Source of the DNA: Acanthacorydalis orientalis | Taxonomy: Eukaryota; Arthropoda; Insecta; Megaloptera; Corydalidae | Length of the DNA stretch: 64,000 nucleotides | Assembly (NCBI GenBank): GCA_034766995.1 | Contig: CM068313.1 | Span: 22,740,012 to 22,804,011, forward strand | Reading direction: 5' to 3' | Shown: piece by piece, positions 1-13,927 of the stretch | Layout: each line of letters starts with the position of its first letter | Numbering within the stretch: position 1 is the first letter of the stretch | The notes under the pieces: model-generated | The model's input: only the letters and a program-made list of their open reading frames with translations | What the model was told of the DNA's origin: nothing | Databases searched by the model: none | Made by a program: the position numbers and the translations under genes

Positions 1-34
1 AATTTTTAATTCCTAGATTATTATTTGTATACAC

Positions 35-37
<3 letters not shown>

Positions 38-97
<60 letters not shown>
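38..97. repeat. (TA)n microsatellite
   Basis: Uninterrupted TA dinucleotide tract of about 60 bases near the left edge. It is one of dozens of such tracts across the window. Confidence 0.97.
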
Positions 98-98
<1 letters not shown>

Positions 99-1725
99 GA
101 TAATATAATTAAATGATATTTAAATGCTGATTTCAATTATCGGCACAGTGTTTATATGAACTGAAATTAATTGTCATAGTTTAATATTAAAATCAAAAAG
201 TATTGATTAAATAAATGTACTTTTTGTCTACATATGACTTGCTACTTGAATGTTACAAATCTAATACAAACACTAATAAATATACACGCAAAGTAGTCAA
301 CTAATTAATATGCACGCAAAGATCGAGATAGGTTATTAGTAGGCCATTAGAGCAAAAGGTAAAATTTCGACCGGAAAAATTTCTATTCTAATAACTTTCT
401 TTTTATCTAAATAATAATTTCGTTTCCTTTTAATATTTACAAAAGTCTGGTTATAAGTAATTGGATCGATTTTTAATAACAACGTTTCAAAATATTCATA
501 ATTCGTTTTTTAGATATAAATTGATAAACTTTGGAGAAGAATTAAATTAAGATGTTATATATTTATTTTAGAAATCGATAAAAAAGGAAATAAATTTGTT
601 TCATATATAAATAATTATGTTCTCTTTTATGAAACATCTGTACTTAAATGAAATGAAATATAAATAATAACATTTTTATACAATTGCACATATAAAACAA
701 AAATACATTACTTCTTATACTATTTGTATACAGTATCTAAAAAGTACTATCATCTTCTTTTATTCCCTTCCAATTCTTTGACCTCTCTTCATGTTTTTTT
801 TTCTTTTGATGATTTACATTATTTCAAACCATTTGATTTTGTTCAAAGAATTTTAGAATTGTGATTTTTGTTGCAATTTTTATTTTTTAAATGAATGTTC
901 AATTATATTATATAATATTGAAATTAAAGAAAAGTTAACATATTTTAAATTAACTTTTTTTAAATTATTATAAGAACTGAATTTATTCAGCAACTTTGAA
1001 CTGAATTTATTGTAAAATAGCGTTAATTTCTAATTCATAATTATTTATGGAAATGTAATGTTTGAAATTAGAGCAATAATAAAAAAATAGTGCTTAGATT
1101 TAATAACAAACAAATATTAATAATAATACTATTAAGATGTAGTTACGGAGAAATTGAAATACTTAAGGATATTTGTATATACAAAACTCGATGCTAAAAA
1201 AATCCATTGAATGTCCACGATAAAATTATAAATTGTTATGAATGATATAGGAAAATTATATGAAAAGACATTATAAGTAAAGTAATACATACATTAAGCT
1301 CAATTTGATCTTGTATTTATCTAAAATAATTCAAATATATGAATGAAAGAATTTAGTAAAACACATTTTATATATTTATTCTACAACATTTATCTCTCTT
1401 GTACGGTAATTATTTTAAGTATTTAAAAAATATTAAAATATGTCAAGAATGTTATTTTCTTTAATGATTTAAATTGTCTAGTTAATTCAGAGAAATTGAG
1501 AATTTGTGGCCCAATTAGGATACGAAAATGCATTATGACTATATAGTTGTACAGTTTTATTAATTAATATAGTTGTACATTTTTTACTGTATTCTTAATT
1601 TCAATATGATAAACTGGTTTCAAATTTGACTTAAGAAAAATTAGAAAGATTATTTAATATTTTTGATTGAAACGATAACGCAGTTAATGTAAAATTATTT
1701 TCTCGCTCTCTTTCTTTCTTTTTGT

Positions 1726-1728
<3 letters not shown>

Positions 1729-1768
<40 letters not shown>
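1729..1768. repeat. (TA)n microsatellite with CT-rich flank
   Basis: TA tract of about 40 bases directly preceded by a pyrimidine-rich run of ctctttctttc type. Confidence 0.95.
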
Positions 1769-1772
<4 letters not shown>

Positions 1773-3639
1773 AGTGTAACGACATGATACAAATACATAT
1801 TATATTTTTTATTATATTTCTATAATTAAATTTTTAAAATATAAATTGCGTTCTTATTATAAGAAATATTAATTTATTATTAACCTAAAATATAATAAGA
1901 TTACGTTTTAGATTAATTCAATAAAATAAAACCAACCGCAATATTTGTTTTCGAATGCTTTGAATTTAATTTAAACGTTTAATATTAATCGTTTCCAATT
2001 TATGTGAAATGTTAGGATTAATATGTTCTTTGTCATTTTGTAGATGTTCTGTGAATCAAATCGCTATCTTAAATATTTATTAAAGAACGAAACGGTTAAC
2101 TCGACAGTTCTATCAAATCGAACGAGTGGCACGAATAACGTTTAAGTTTATATTAAAAAAGAATGTTTCAGACGGAAATTAGAAACGAGCAATTTATTTC
2201 GAAAGTATCAAACTGTATCAAACTTATTGGTCTTGACAGACTTTCGAACTAAACAAATTATATTTAAATTAGAACTTGTATACGATAATATTAAATGCGT
2301 TAAGGATATTTTTTTATGAAATGTAATTGTTACCTATTTTGTGCAAATTTAATCAAGAGAATTTGGGTCAAATACATTTAATAACAACTTCTTTGCGTGC
2401 CTAAGTTTATTAGATTTACTCTATTTGACAGGTTGCCATAAATCTGCTTATACATTTAAGAACGTTAAATTATTTTAGGTAAGCACACATCAACGCACAT
2501 AATCAACATTAATCTTACAAACAAATGTGTATTGGGTATTACTGTTAATTTTTTAAATAAAAATTACAAAGAAATGTGTTTTTAAATAAATCGATTCACT
2601 ATAAGAATTTATTTACAGTATACTTTTTTTATAATGAATATTTATTTGTACAACAATTCGATGTGTAAAAATACATCTTCTAGTTTTTACTTTTGCTTAC
2701 GTATTTATTTTATTTGTTTGTGGCACATTTCAAAAACGAAAATGTGTAAGTTCTCTTTATTTTAGAAACGAGGGTTCAATCTGTCACTATAGATTTCTCA
2801 AAAACCATATTTCAATTGTTTTTTGACAGTGAAAATAAGGAGAACAAGAGAATTTATAAAAATCATGTTACTATTCTGGAATAAATAATAATATTAAAAT
2901 ATATTTTTTTAAACATAATAAAGAGGATGTCTTCAAATGGGTAACATTTTTTTTTAATATTTGACTAGTAATAATATTATCACTTTAAATTTTAATAGAA
3001 TTATTAATGTAGCAGATATCTTCAGTAGCAGAATTTAAGTAAAAAATTTAAAAAAGGACATTACTATTTGAAGAATAGATTATTTGATTCTATTAAATAT
3101 TTATATTATATTACATTTTGAAAAAAATCAGATGAAAAATTAATATTAATATTCTCTTAGGTAAAACTAGTAATAAATCAAATTTAAGAGTGAAATGCAA
3201 CAGAACGTGTTAAATATTATCTAACAGTGTTAGAAATATTCAACAATATCTTATATTTTATGAAGTCGTTATTATTACATAAAACATAGGTGTGGTATAA
3301 AATATAGAATTGATGAAATCGGTAACTCAAATGTACATAAAAAATACAGAACAGAAATTACCTAAAAACACACAATAAACTTAAAATATGTATTTCTTAA
3401 TCGAATGAATGTAACAGCAATATGTTAACGTCATTCATGTCTATTACGTGACAATGAAATACAATTATTATTTGATATTGAACAACGAACTAATTTGAAC
3501 ATACACACAATCTCTTTTTATCACATAAATAATATGTTATCTTTTCACTCCAGTTTTCCAGTTTTTACAAATTATCAGTGCTTTAAGCTAATGATTGTAA
3601 TTTTTGATGATTTGTGAACGAGATTTGAAAACGTGTTTC

Positions 3640-3790
3640 AAAAAGCGGACCCCCTACTACGGTTCACTACTGTGATAACAAATGATTGACGCGAACATGA
3701 AGTCGCATTGTTTGCTGTTGTAACAATGTTTTACTATAAAAATATTTGAATTTAGCTGACGGCGAAGAAAGGAAAATTTCAGTTAAGGTT
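3640..3790. other. GC-richer non-coding island
   Basis: A patch with more G, C and CpG than its surroundings, including aagcggacccc and a TGATTGACG sequence that resembles a Hox/Exd-type site. There is no sustained reading frame. It may be a conserved regulatory element or an old repeat; the sequence alone does not decide. Confidence 0.3.
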
Positions 3791-4597
3791 CTTTATAATG
3801 TTAGCAGTGTGCACACATACACACACACATATATATACATATATATTTATATATTTATGTGTGTTTATATACAAGAATGGATACATAAAAATATTGAAAT
3901 ATGAATCCTCATTAAATATGTTCTAAACTAATATTTTTTATTCAAACAGTACACAGTAAAGGAGGTGTGTGTTGGCAACAAAATGTTTCAAAATTAAATT
4001 TCATTTATTGTTTGGAAATATAAAAAATGACTAAATTTATTCTATTTAAACCATCAAAATGATACAGTGACACTCTTAACTATATAAAAATTGAAAGAAA
4101 CTTAAATGAATGTTTTAATAATTTAGTTTTACCAAAAACGTACTTTCATCGAAATTTTTATCTTTTGATTTCTATCGTTAAATATTTTATAACTTTGTCA
4201 GAATAATAATAAGTTCAATATGTTTTCTGAGTGAAATTTATGTTGTGAATTATTCTTTTTTTTTATTAACATTTTTTATAAAAACTGTCTTGAATGCGGA
4301 TTAAATATATTTGCTATTATATTATTATTTCTACAAAATTTCTTTTATTAATTTATGTAAATATTTAATAAAATTCGTTGTTTTTTAATGAACATTTTGA
4401 AACATTATAAGAATTAATTTCTTCATTATAATAATGTATTGTTTATAATTAATTCATGTATATTACAATTATATTATTATTTGAGTATAAAATGATTTTA
4501 ATAAAATAATAATGACCCTCGATTAGATCTATTTTTATGTAAATTTTATTTAATTTAATAGTATTTTTTTAATAGTAAATGTATATATATATATATA

Positions 4598-4776
4598 TAC
4601 TCTTAATAAAATCAATTCTTTATATTTCTTAAAAATTATAATTTTGGCTCTGTATTCCAGTAACTGAATATTTTATTACAATGACAATATATATATATAT
4701 ATATATTCTTATTATTAAGAATTAATAATAAGATCTTAATTTTCAAGAACTATAAAGAATTGATTTTATTAAGAGT
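4598..4776. mobile_element. Miniature inverted-repeat element (Tc1/mariner-like MITE)
   Basis: A 179 bp non-coding unit bounded by long inverted repeats. Reading inward from each end, CTCTTAATAAAATCAATTCT and the next five bases are identical, and the match continues to about 39 bp with two mismatches. The ends are flanked by TA on both sides, as expected for a Tc1/mariner-type target duplication, and the unit sits between (TA)n tracts. The centre holds a second palindrome (cttattattaag near 4708). It has no coding capacity and would need a transposase supplied in trans. The near-identical arms suggest recent insertion. A simple foldback is the alternative. Confidence 0.75.
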
Positions 4777-5270
4777 ACAAATATATATATATAATCTGAT
4801 AAATTCTTATTAAATTTAGATAAATAATACAGTACGATATTTACAAAATATACGAAAATTCACTAATACTGTAAAAATTAATAAAAGAGAAAAAACCAAC
4901 TAACTAGAAAAAATCTATTAGGAAGAACCTTTAACACTCAAGAATATAAGCGTTGAACACGTAACATAACAATAGAATAATTTATGTTAAGTGCTTATTG
5001 TGTCCAACTAAAAACTGTAATTTCTTTTTGTTTGTCCAAATTCTTTTTATCGTCTTTTCATATTGGACTTTGTCACGCTTCATTATAGGGGTTTTTCTTT
5101 CAATGCACGTATGCACTATATCGTCATATTCAACGTTGCGTTTATACAGAATTGACATTTTTTGTATAATATTGCAGAATGGTACGAACGTTGAGATTTT
5201 TTGTAATAAGATTTTGCATCTTTTAAAAGAACATACGCTTGTTGAAAGCTAAAAATTACTGTTGAAATAT

Positions 5271-5323
<53 letters not shown>

Positions 5324-6468
5324 TTGTATTATTAATATATAAAAAGATAATGTATTGTTTTGAGCAGAATAAAAAATATTTTAATTATGTTTTAAAATAC
5401 AATATAAATTTGAATCATGTATCATTTGTTATCTGTTTTTTATGTACTTTCTTACATATTAATATTTTAAATTGTATTTTATTTTTTAAACAAACCTTAT
5501 ATATATATATATATATATATAAACTAAAGCTAAAAAACATATAACTAAAAGTAATTATAAAGTATAGAGTTATTCTCTTAAAAATTACTTTTAAATTTCT
5601 GTATAAGCGTGATATGTGTATCATTTAGTATGGACAACTTTTCATAAAATTAACCAAAAAAAATTACATTATGCGTTCTGTAATTATAACTTACTAATAT
5701 TTTATTTAAATAACAGAATATTAATTTATTTTTTAAGTTGTTACATTTGATATCCTACTAGCTAAAATTTTGAAATACTTGGTGAAAAAATTTTGACGCT
5801 TTCAAATTGACACTGCTATGTAAATTTTAAAGAGAGTTAGTTTTTTTAAATTATAAATATCGGTATTCAAATGTATTTATGTTACTGACAACAAAAGTTA
5901 TTTGAAAATGAGCAACTAAACATATGAAAGGATTGAAAGAAAATTTGCCTAGTATTTTAAGGAGAAAATAAATATATGAATTTATAATTTATGGCATCTA
6001 TCAATACGTTTTATGTTGAAGTAAAACAGGAAGTTAACAGTATTTTTATTAATTAATTAATGACAATTACTTTTCTTGATATTGCGGAAAGAAACTGATA
6101 TTTTTGATTGATAGAAAAAATCACTAAGCATATATAATAAGGAAATAGATAAGTTATTTTTATTGAATAAATTTAAGAAATAAATCAATGAATAAGAATA
6201 GATGTAAATAAATAAGAATTCAATTCGAATTAAAAAGTAGTAACAAATGGAATTTAAATTGAGCTTCGAGAATGTGAATTTAAATGAATGAATGATGTGA
6301 ATTTATGATAATGTCAATACTGAACATTTCTATGTTTTTATTTAAAAAAATCTCTCCAATACACTTCTATCATAGTGTTAATATACTAATTGTAAGAAAG
6401 TAAAATATAAAGAAATAGCAACGATATATTTTTTGTATTTTTTCGATTTATATATATATATATATAAT
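4777..6468. other. AT-rich non-coding stretch
   Basis: It contains (TA)n tracts at 5274-5322 and 5499-5521. The open frame at 4998-5252 has no recognisable family motif. No gene is supported. Confidence 0.65.
5274..5322. repeat. (TA)n microsatellite
   Basis: Pure TA tract of about 49 bases. Overlapping Tyr-Ile open frames are artefacts of it. Confidence 0.95.
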
Positions 6469-6754
6469 CCTTGGCGCACCTAGGGAAGCCAAGGGGCTCT
6501 TGCACCCCCCAAAGCTCTTATATATACAGAGAGATTAATGTAATCCCCTATCACTGTTCCCTATGCACACAAAGAGAAATTAATGTAGCCACAAACTGAA
6601 GTAATTCAAGAGCCTTATAAAAAAAAAGAAAAATGGATTTTACTCTTTAAATAAATTTTAATAATCACTTAATGAATTGTATTGAATTCACATTAAAAAA
6701 AATTTATCCGTTCAAGTAACTCCTTCTCCAAGATTTAACCTTAGTGCGCCACTG
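6469..6754 (-). mobile_element. hAT-like MITE, copy A
   Basis: A 286 bp non-coding element. Its right end reads TGCGCCACTG and its left end is a mutated inverse of this (ccttggcgca), giving terminal repeats of CAGTGGCGCA type. It is flanked by an apparently perfect 8 bp duplication, TATATAAT at 6461-6468 and 6755-6762. This length is typical of hAT elements, although the TA-rich context makes part of the match cheap. The interior aligns in reverse complement with 56412-56703: shared blocks include a TGTGAATTCAATA segment, an AATAAAATCCA segment followed by a T-run, and TTGAATTACTTCAGT. No transposase remains. Confidence 0.8.
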
Positions 6755-8047
6755 TATATAATATATTTATACTATTGCAGTTATACTTATTCTTTTACAT
6801 TTATTAGCTCACATTATATTGTAATCAAATTTTTTATGAATAACAAAAGCAAGTTATTATAAGATAAATTTTAATATAAACTTTTTAAGTAAAGTGTCAG
6901 TGTAGTCGCGAGAAAGTTATAATTTTTATTACTGTGGCGAAGTAAAATAGAAACATACACGCACACACACACAGATATATATATATAGTTCAAAGAATGA
7001 AAGATTTACAAAATAGTTTATATACGTTTAAGAATACACGAACATTTTTTTTATTTTACGGATAATAAATTATTTTACAGGAAAATAAAACCTTAATGTG
7101 AAAAAATCTTAGTGTAGTACGAATATCTACAAAATATATTAAGTTTTATGAACTTAGTACGGACTGAATTTTTTTTAAAAAGTAGTTTTTTCTTTGTTGA
7201 GCACAAATATTTATCATTTTGTATCTACGTATAAAAAAAAAACAGTTTAGTGTACGCAGCTGTTCAAATGATGTTATTTTAGTGTATTTTGTTCCATTTC
7301 ATGAATGATCATCGTTTAGGGATTTGAAAATAAATGGATTGTGTTTGTAATTCTCTTGTTTTTATATGTTATTGGTTTTTAAACTTATTGTCATTAAACT
7401 TTGTACAATTACCTTATATTTTTTGACCAAAATGTTTGAACATTAAAACTTCAAATTAACTATTATCTCTTGAAAGGAAATGTTAATTAAAACATAAATT
7501 GCAGTTCAAAGATACTTATTAACAAGTATATAAATATTTTATTACATTGACAATGTTCTTTATTCAAGTATATACTAACGCTTGAGAAATATATATATAA
7601 TTTTGTTTTAATTTATAAATCAATGTCATACTGTTTTGATTATTGAGTGAATGTTTTCAAAGAAGATTTGAAATGGAATGTTCATAAATTAAACTTAATA
7701 AGCATACTGTAATGAATAATTATCAAATCAGTACAAATTATATATTAAAAAATATAAAATATAAGACAATACAAATATTTATGAGGCGGGTATATGCACG
7801 GATATAATCTATGAAATTCGTAGTTTCTGCATATATATCATAGTATAGCATAAGTGGCTTTTATTTACATTTTTTTTTATTCTGGTTTTGAATAGTTGTA
7901 TGTAGACAGAATTTTATATGGTTAAGTAGCGATAAAAGTTATTTAGTTTGTACAATATATTGTTTAACATTGATATTCCTTAGTAAGAATTTTAAACATT
8001 TTGTTTACCGTTAATATGATCAACGATATCTTTTTTTCTTTATAAGC

Positions 8048-8080
<33 letters not shown>

Positions 8081-8619
8081 TGTATATATATATATATAAT
8101 TATATATAAAACACGAATTTCTAACAATATTAAATATTTTAATTAACCATACATTGCCTCATATGAATCCTCGAAACTGCCAATTTCAACTACAAATATT
8201 ATTTAAGTATTTACACATGCACCTTTATATTTGGTTTAAAATGGAATTAATATATTTTTTTAATAAGCCGTGCCATTTTAATTTCAAGAAGAACACATAT
8301 GGGTTAAAAAATTCCAATTATTTCTTTATGAAAATATTATCTGTGTCTTACCATCATGTTATGTTTCAAACATGGAACATTTCTAGAAATAATACTAAAT
8401 TATGTATAAGATGGTTGTAATCAAGTGGTTGGTATATTGGGATAATAATCAATATCTATAAATTCAAGGTCAATTTACCCTTGTATGATGTTGTTTAGTA
8501 AGAAAGCAATTGTACTGAATGCTTAATGAGTTTGTATGTCAATTGAATTCCAAATAATTCAATTAAAAAATAATCAGTTTGAACAGGTTTTGTCTAAGAT
8601 AATGTGTTGGAATATGTCA

Positions 8620-8679
<60 letters not shown>

Positions 8680-9429
8680 TACTATGGTTTTATTTAATTA
8701 TAATAAGGTTATTATTACATGTTATTAATGTATTCATGATTTGAATTGAATTGATACAATTTGGTTTAAAGGTTGTAAAGCATTTCAACAGTTATAAAAT
8801 TCTAGTCTTCAATAATAATTAATTAATTTCTTGAAAGATTTTTTGTTATATTACATTTGAAATCTGTACATTAATAAGGTGAATTTTATGTTTAAACAAA
8901 AGTAAATATAATAAATATAATTGTTTTAATCGTGTGTTCATTAAAAAAGAGAATAATGAAATATAATTCAACCATAAAAATCATAAAATATTAAGAAAAT
9001 AAAATTATTCTCTCTATATATATATATATAATATAATATATGTAGATAATATATAATTATACATATTATATATATATATATATATATTTATTTTTCTAAA
9101 GATATTTATATAAAAGCTACTAACATGTTTGTAAAATCAGATTAAAATAAACGAAGAAACACAAATGGTACAAACTTTAATGAGTTAAATATTTTCATGT
9201 GTGAAGATACATATATCGGATTTGTACGTAAATTAATTTATGATACGAACTTTAAAAAAGTATAAGAGAAAACAAAAACAAATTGAATAAAAAATTAATT
9301 TATGGCCTGTGCTTTCTACGAGGGTAAAATGTAAACGGATTATATAAGTGATAAATATAGTGAGTAAACTATTGACATATATAACAACTTGATTAAAGTT
9401 TTAACACTTTCATCTTAATTAAACGATCG
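6755..9429. other. AT-rich non-coding stretch
   Basis: Only simple repeats are evident: a short CA/TA tract near 6960-6988, mixed TA/CA tracts at 8048-8099, a TA tract at 8624-8669, and interrupted TA at 9014-9088. No gene or RNA was recognised. Confidence 0.65.
8624..8669. repeat. (TA)n microsatellite
   Basis: TA tract of about 46 bases followed by a short CA run. Confidence 0.95.
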
Positions 9430-9680
9430 TACACAATGATGTGTGTAAAAGCATGCGAGAATCTCGAATTAGAGCCGTGTCATCGTGAGTTACGCTCTTG
9501 TCAGCTCTGATCATTTCATCAACACCATGAAACATGTATATTTGTCAGTCACCATATCAACAGACATGCACGAGCGTTTCTAATGATGCCATAGATTGTT
9601 ACGATTTTCCACATATTATCACAATAGCACAAAATATAAGGCCGCATGCTGCTATATCGATCGTTGTACGTGAATGCTTC
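9430..9680. other. GC-richer non-coding island
   Basis: Roughly 250 bases with clearly more C, G and CpG than the flanks (for example gagccgtgtcatcgtgag). No frame is open across it. It is a candidate conserved regulatory element or unrecognised repeat. Confidence 0.35.
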
Positions 9681-10559
9681 TATTTGAGTTTATTTCCAAA
9701 ATTCTAAACGTTTTATTTTTCATGCTTTAGATTTCAGATTAAATAATAAAATACTTTATTACTTAAACATACTGAGATTGTACTTAATATCGATAGACAC
9801 TAAATTTTTTGGCAGAGTATGAATATGAGGTAGGTCAAAAAAGCTGTAGTGTCAACAATATTATAAAAAAAAAACAAGCAGCTCCATTCTGTTTTATCTA
9901 TGGATGATATATCATTCTAGAAATCTAGTCACTACATCTTTTATTTTATTATAAAAATAAAGAATTCCATGTTCTGCTCGATAATGAAATGGTTATGATG
10001 GATATTGGTACAAAAAATAATATTCATTTCTTTAGTATGCATGAACAAATTGTAACATTATTGCAGAATTCAAATAATATTGATAAAGGTTTATGAGTTA
10101 GATGGTATCATTTTTTGGTACAAATATTTTTTATTTTGAATTTCCAATCATTTTAAATTCCGTGACAGCAAACGTCTTTCGAATAGGAATGTTGTGAAAA
10201 AGATATTCATTGTAATGTTTGCAGCAAATTCTTTATGTTACAAAATTAATTAGATGAATTGAGAAAGGTGGATATTTAGGTAAAAAAAGTATTTGATATC
10301 TTATTTTGTTCACGTCGTACAGAATTCGTGCAGTGAGTATTCCGTTATTGTAAAGAGTATATTTTTAGGCTATTGAATTTACTATGGACTTTTAACCATT
10401 AAGCCAAATGATGAAAATCATATTGAATTTAATGTTGAATATCGAAATGAATGATAGAAATTAACATATGACAAGTGGACATATTCTGTCACTATTTGAA
10501 TTTTGTAAAATGAACTTACTGTTGTACACAGCTTATATTAAAACTACTTTATACGTTTA
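9681..10559. other. AT-rich non-coding stretch
   Basis: No gene, repeat or motif was recognised. Confidence 0.6.
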
Positions 10560-10770
10560 TTATGCAGATTAGTGAAGGGAGCCGAGTCCATGACATATGC
10601 TACATTAAGCGCGATGAATACGCCACAAGCACGCTCCGAGTAATTTTAAATTTGAAAAATATCTCGACACATGCCATTCCGTCATTATCATTTGTGAGCA
10701 ATATACGTAATGGCGGTTGTCGTTCAACCCACCGGTCGACAACTGCCGAATTTAGTCGCGCAAAAAATGA
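10560..10770. other. GC-richer non-coding island
   Basis: A local rise in GC and CpG (for example ccaccggtcgacaactgcc). Short open frames exist on both strands at 10562-10801 and 10600-10815. They show no family motif and no splice context I would trust. Function unknown. Confidence 0.3.
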
Positions 10771-11081
10771 ACAACTTATAAATTGTGCATTTATGTTATA
10801 ACTGTTTACTTCCAAATAGAAAAATTGTTAAACATATTTTTTCGACTGAAACGATGGAACATGTTTGTTACTTCTCGTCAGTTTATTTTAAAACTTTCCA
10901 TTATGCTACAGTGTGGTGTTTTTCCATTTAATATAAAAGTGGTCATTTTTTAAAATATGAATTTCGAGATTTGAAAGTTAAGATATGTAGAAGTGTTAAA
11001 TAGTTTTTAAAATTACTCTTGAGCAGATCACAAATAAAATTTAATAAAAAACTCTTTCTATTTATTGTCACATTAAACTAA

Positions 11082-11137
<56 letters not shown>

Positions 11138-13244
11138 AATATGCGTGTGTGTGTATCTTTATAGTGTGATTGTAATTTTATTTCAAAGCATTTTGAACAC
11201 ATTTATAAAACTACATATTGTTTATGATCTGTGTAGTTTTCAAGTGGTCGTTGTTTTAAATACGCGATTTGCATATGAATTGTTGCGGAAGTCTGGAAAT
11301 ATTGTATAATTATTATTAAAATAACGATTTTAGCGTACTATACACTTTATCTTATGTTTTTTGTCTCTTGTAAAGAAAAAAGCTTTGTTACACAGGCTGT
11401 TTACTGACGGTATAAAGAAAATGGACTCATAATTATGATTTATGAACGAAGTACGACCAAAATGAGGATAAATATTCTCTCATATTATTCAAACTTACGC
11501 AGTAATGACTGCAGACAACTTGTGACACTTGTATCATGTTTTCGAGTATGACATTGAATTAATACTGTGATTACTTTTAAAATATGGTTATTCCAGATTT
11601 ACTTTCACTTGCAGACGATCAGATAATTATATCATGATGATTTTTAAATATTCTTCTTCAGTTATAATATAAGTAGATGATTATTTAAATTATATTTTCT
11701 TTATTTTTGTATATAAGTTAATTAATTTAAGAGATTAGATATTATTCATACATTCATGTACAATGAAACTGATGTAAGATTTTATAAAAGGTTAAAAATT
11801 AAGATAAAAAAATGGATTATTTTTTATTATATTTACCATTAGCTACATTTTACTTCCTCAATGAACGAGAAAAAGAAGATTTCAAGTGTATTCTTAAAAA
11901 GAGAAGATGTTTACTAAATTATTTGCCTTATAAATAATTACCAAGTGAGACATTATAATATTTTTGTAAGAAAATTGAAAATCATATTAGTACTTATTTT
12001 TAAATATAATAATGTTTACATGATGTTCATTTTAAAATTTAAAATATTGTTCAACAAAAATGAACACTAATTTAAATTTGAAGTAATATTTTATTAATAT
12101 TTTTGTATATATATATATAAATATTGTGAAAGTGTTTATGTGTAAGTAAGCGTCATTGTAAGATATAAATTGTAAAAATCCTAAATTAAAAACCTACATT
12201 TTTATGTTATGAGCAGTAACATACGTAATACATGCATTTCGCAGTTTCTAAAAAATAATTATATTAAAAAAGTTCATAATTAATTATATATAAGAAAATA
12301 AACTGAAAATTCATGTCATTTCGGTAATGCTACATGATGAATTAAAATTAAATACGTTGAGAAGTCTTCAGAATAATTACATCATAAAAAAGTTGTACAT
12401 TTTCCCAACCTTTCATTATTAATGTATTCTCTTACAAAAAAGAATACATAAGAATTGTATTTTTTTGAAGCAAAACAAGCTGTAAAATGCGTGCTCAAAA
12501 GAATTATAATTTCTATTCAAGTATCTTACGTTTAAAATATTCATGACGTGTTCATAAATTTGTATCTTTTTATTTCACTTATATATATATATATATATAA
12601 GAAGACAAAAAATGTGCGGAATGTAAAACTGTATGTCTGTTATTTTAACAGATAACAATTTATGTTGTATGCCAGTCTTTGCTATGTTAATTTAGATTTG
12701 GATTTCGTTGAAAAAATATTTCATTTTTTTATTATTTATATTCGTCTTGTATCATATTTAAATATTTGATTTCGATAGAATAATTTGTATTATGATTTTA
12801 TGACATATTTTATCTATGCTGATATAAGAGCAAATTCAAAATTGTGACAGTACAATTCACAAAATATTTTTTAATAATTAATACTATTGAAATCATAATT
12901 CTTCAAGTGTCAAATTTTCATTATTAACCTAAAAACACGACAAATTATTTTATAAATCATTGTGGTGTGTTGAGAAATATATGCTTTTCATTTTATTTTT
13001 TTCATTTAATTCTAAAGTCAAAATAAATTGGTCGACTTGCATATGCTGAACTTGAATTTGATTTTATAAACTCATTAAACACATAATTTTTAGTGGAGAA
13101 TAGAAATTCAGATATTCCAAAAGAATGAAGACTATTAAGATAACTTTTCTTTCAGATTAATATATCAGGATTAATTATAAAATAAAACTATGTAGCAATG
13201 TACAAGTATTGGTTTCTCTTGTAGAAGACATAGTCGTACAGGAG

Positions 13245-13246
<2 letters not shown>
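10771..13246. other. AT-rich non-coding stretch
   Basis: It contains a (TA)n tract at 11085-11135 and short TA runs near 12108 and 12580. No gene was recognised. Confidence 0.65.
11085..11135. repeat. (TA)n microsatellite
   Basis: TA tract of about 51 bases, followed shortly by a TG run. Confidence 0.95.

Positions 13247-13325
<79 letters not shown>
13247..13325. repeat. Long (TA)n microsatellite
   Basis: Uninterrupted TA tract of about 79 bases, one of the longest pure tracts in the window. Confidence 0.97.
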
Positions 13326-13328
<3 letters not shown>

Positions 13329-13880
13329 GCATGGAAATAAAGTGATAATTTCGACCTACTAAATAACTGATATGTCTGAAATTAATTCAGAAATATTTTT
13401 AATGAAAATCATACACATATAAAAGTGATATTTTCTGTAAAATCAAACAAATTTGAATAAAGCTTTCTTTCTGTGTTTATTATAATGCAATACTATAAAT
13501 ATTTTATTTAAATTTATTCGAAGTGCGTAAAATGCCTTGGGGAAACTACATTAGGGTGACAGTTGTCCGATGTCATGTATAAAAGTGTTAGTAATTTAAT
13601 GAAATCTAAATCAAAATTATTGAATTGATAACAACAGTTGATTACATTTTACTCGGGCCGCGAGCGAAATGGAATTAAAATTGTAAATTCGGTATCGGCC
13701 ACAAAAAGTCAGAATGTTTTATATCCGTTCTCCAATTTTTTTAATTAATATGAAACCTTGTTCAAAATAAAAACGCGGAAGTTCCCATTTTCGTATTGGA
13801 TATGTATGATGATTAAAACGAGAGCAATTATGATAACAATAGCTGTTTTATTAGAGTATGTTTTGTATTTGTTATTTTAA

Positions 13881-13885
<5 letters not shown>

Positions 13886-13926
<41 letters not shown>
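13886..13926. repeat. (TA)n microsatellite
   Basis: TA tract of about 41 bases. It generates a spurious Tyr-Ile frame on the minus strand. Confidence 0.95.

Positions 13927-13927
<1 letters not shown>

Larger units (their letters stand above)
98..4597. other. AT-rich non-coding stretch
   Basis: No coding region or RNA gene was recognised. The stretch holds a (TA)n tract at 1729-1768 preceded by a CT-rich run, a mixed CA/TA tract near 3813-3860, and a slightly GC-richer patch at 3640-3790. It reads as intron or intergenic DNA. Confidence 0.7.

Noticed and set aside
4998..5252. 84-codon frame with a hydrophobic start, resembling a chemoreceptor fragment
   Set aside because: Composition is Phe/Ile/Leu-rich as expected from T-rich DNA. 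No conserved motif, splice context or neighbouring exon supports a receptor.
5272..5544. Tyr-Ile-rich open frames here and at many other TA tracts (for example 18737, 19694, 22758, 28370, 31258, 62573)
   Set aside because: TA repeats read as TAT-ATA in frame and contain no stop, so they create long meaningless frames on both strands.
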